In this document: piece after piece, positions 62,905 to 64,000 of the stretch
How the letters are laid out: the number at the start of each line of letters is the position of its first letter
How positions within the stretch are numbered: the first letter of the stretch is position 1
Origin: Bacillota bacterium
GTDB taxonomy: Bacteria; Bacillota; Clostridia; Christensenellales; CAG-138
NCBI GenBank assembly: GCA_023459335.1
Contig: JAEWUO010000013.1
Location: 59,313 to 123,312, forward strand
Length of the DNA stretch: 64,000 bases
Reading direction: 5' to 3'
Position numbers and translations under genes: made by a program
The notes under the pieces: generated by a model
Seen by the model: only the letters and a program-made list of their open reading frames with translations
Databases searched by the model: none
What the model was told of the DNA's origin: nothing

Positions 62905-62952
62905 TTGACAAGTGTATATGGATAGCGTAACATGCAAGTGTATTAGCGTAAC
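62905..62952 (+). promoter_or_regulatory. Promoter with long direct repeats before the SH3b gene
   Basis: TTGACA (62905-62910), 17 bases, TAACAT (62928-62933). Two copies of CAAGTGTAT (62909-62917, 62935-62943) and of TAGCGTAAC (62923-62931, 62944-62952) alternate across it, so a regulator could bind both sides of the start. Confidence 0.6.
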
Positions 62953-62993
62953 TAGTACGCTGAATACGGCGGCGACGCCGCAGGGGGGATTAC

Positions 62994-64000
62994 ATGAAAC
63001 GCAAACATGGAACAATTCGATTGCTCGCGGCGCTGGCGTGTCTGACGCTCGTCATCACCGCGCTGCCGGTGCAATCGGCTCACGCGGAGAGCGCGCTTGC
63101 GACGGGATACGTGAACACGACGAAACTGAACATGCGAACAGGCGCGGGCACGGGCAACTCCATCGTCGCAACGCTTGAAAAAAGCACTGCCGTTAATATC
63201 TATGAGGTGAAGGGCACATGGCTGCGCATCGACGTGCCATCTACCGGCAAGAACGGCTATGTGAGCGGAAAATACATCACGATCAACAGCGCGAGCCTTT
63301 CCGCCTATGCGCTGGGCGTTACCTCCGGCAAGGTGAACCTGCGCAAGGAAGCGACGAGCAAAAGCGAAAGTCTCGCGATTGTGGACGGCAACGCAGGACT
63401 GACGATCTACTCCGCGGACGCGACGACCGGCTGGTATAAGGTGAAGGTGCACGCCACGGGCAAAGAAGGGTATATCTCGCCGCTCTACATCAAAATTGTC
63501 GCCAAGGTGGATAAATCCACCACGACCGGTACGGCGGGGGAGATTACCGCGGACGGCGTCAACTTCCGCACAGGCCCGGGTACGAGTTACAGCCGTATCA
63601 GTTCTCTGAACAAGCTCGCCGAAGTCACCATACTGGAAAAAACCGGAAGCTGGTATAAGGTGACCGTCAAGTCGACGAACAAGACAGGCTATGTGTACGC
63701 CACCTACGTCAGAGCAAAATCGACCACCGCTACGTCAACGCCGACGGCAACGCCGGCAGGCAGCCAGGCGGGCAAACTGAACGCCGGCGGGGTCAACTTC
63801 CGAACCGGGCCATCGACAAAATATAAAACTCTCGGCCAGCTGTCGAAGGATACGGCGGTGACCGTATTGGGTAAATCCGGAGACTGGTATAAGCTCACGG
63901 TCAACTCGACGGGCAAGACGGGGTATGTATTCGCAAAATACGTGACGGTGACCGCCGTGACGCCGACGCCGACCGTAACGCCGACCCCGACACCGACGCC
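62994..64000 (+). CDS. Secreted SH3b-repeat protein, partial
   Basis: The ATG at 62994 follows GGGGGG and begins a signal peptide (KRKHGTIRLLAALACLTLVITALPVQSAHAE). Four bacterial SH3 domains follow (about 38-100, 105-165, 178-235 and 262-320; each with V-N-x-R-x-(G/E)-x-(G/S) and a GYV/GYI end). The last are separated by Thr/Pro linkers and the frame runs off the window in a TPTPT repeat. Such proteins bind cell wall and often end in a hydrolase domain (NlpC/P60 or amidase), which would lie outside this window. Confidence 0.9.
   Translation, partial: MKRKHGTIRLLAALACLTLVITALPVQSAHAESALATGYVNTTKLNMRTGAGTGNSIVATLEKSTAVNIYEVKGTWLRIDVPSTGKNGYVSGKYITINSASLSAYALGVTSGKVNLRKEATSKSESLAIVDGNAGLTIYSADATTGWYKVKVHATGKEGYISPLYIKIVAKVDKSTTTGTAGEITADGVNFRTGPGTSYSRISSLNKLAEVTILEKTGSWYKVTVKSTNKTGYVYATYVRAKSTTATSTPTATPAGSQAGKLNAGGVNFRTGPSTKYKTLGQLSKDTAVTVLGKSGDWYKLTVNSTGKTGYVFAKYVTVTAVTPTPTVTPTPTPT

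Overview
The window looks like a chromosomal segment of an anaerobic Clostridia-type bacterium (Bacillota), probably an uncultured gut lineage near Christensenellales or Oscillospirales. Support for this: a glgB-glgC-glgD-glgA operon (GlgD is typical of Firmicutes), a BirA repressor with BioY, a MurE with the meso-DAP DNPR motif, an infC-rpmI-rplT operon, BMP-type lipoproteins and consensus sigma-A promoters. The core is GC-rich. AT-rich accessory islands interrupt it at about 12.2-13.3, 19.3-23.0, 25.9-29.5, 33.2-34.7 and 59-61.5 kb.

Layout. 0-7.1 kb: an AEC-type permease (partial, minus strand) and the glycogen synthesis operon (plus). 7.1-18.5 kb: DUF975 and DUF2156 proteins, a YgjP-like metallopeptidase, the biotin pair birA-bioY with a readable BirA operator, an AT-rich orphan, an ABC-2 exporter, a PAS/GAF/GGDEF diguanylate cyclase, a DUF2892 protein and a Rieske protein. 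18.6-29 kb: ferritin, then a minus-strand series of poorly known surface or secreted genes (a beta-propeller-like protein, a membrane-anchored protein, a caspase-like cysteine peptidase candidate, an esterase, a second GGDEF protein, a large membrane protein and a lipoprotein). Three related copies of an intergenic repeat and a transposase remnant lie next to tRNA-Pro and tRNA-Thr. 30-36 kb: an acyl-CoA synthetase with an E2/CAT-fold partner, a Sel1-repeat protein, and a CNNM/CorC gene behind a long leader with a small acidic ORF. 36-40.6 kb: topoisomerase IV parE-parC. 40.9-49.4 kb: a division/cell-wall cluster mraZ-rsmH-ftsL-pbp-murE-mraY-murD. 49.4-58.2 kb: a cysteine hydrolase, a SpoU methyltransferase, an ArsR-MFS pair, infC-rpmI-rplT, an SLC45-like MFS protein, GDPD, VanZ and GyrI-like genes. 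58.5-58.9 kb: tRNA-Val, a probable 6S RNA and tRNA-Gln. 59-64 kb: a BMP lipoprotein, a 5'-truncated acyltransferase, an ImmR/ImmA pair and the start of a secreted SH3b-repeat protein.

The most unusual signal is in the cell-wall cluster. The class B penicillin-binding protein has lost both catalytic lysines (SxxK is S-M-F-D and KTG is I-T-G). Two genes downstream, MraY lacks the conserved Asp of its MGDxGS loop (it reads P-G-S-T-G-A), and its HHH motif reads H-R-H. MurD also has an altered SSFQLE segment. murF, ftsW and murG are absent from the cluster, while the MraZ box and promoter upstream are textbook quality. This suggests a division cluster carrying pseudoenzymes. Other notable signals are an AUC start codon and an attenuator at infC, a BirA operator that contains its own promoter's -35 box, a caspase-like gene with a disrupted start, and a possible Mg2+-sensing leader peptide before corC. 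Function calls are from motif reading only; no database search was run.
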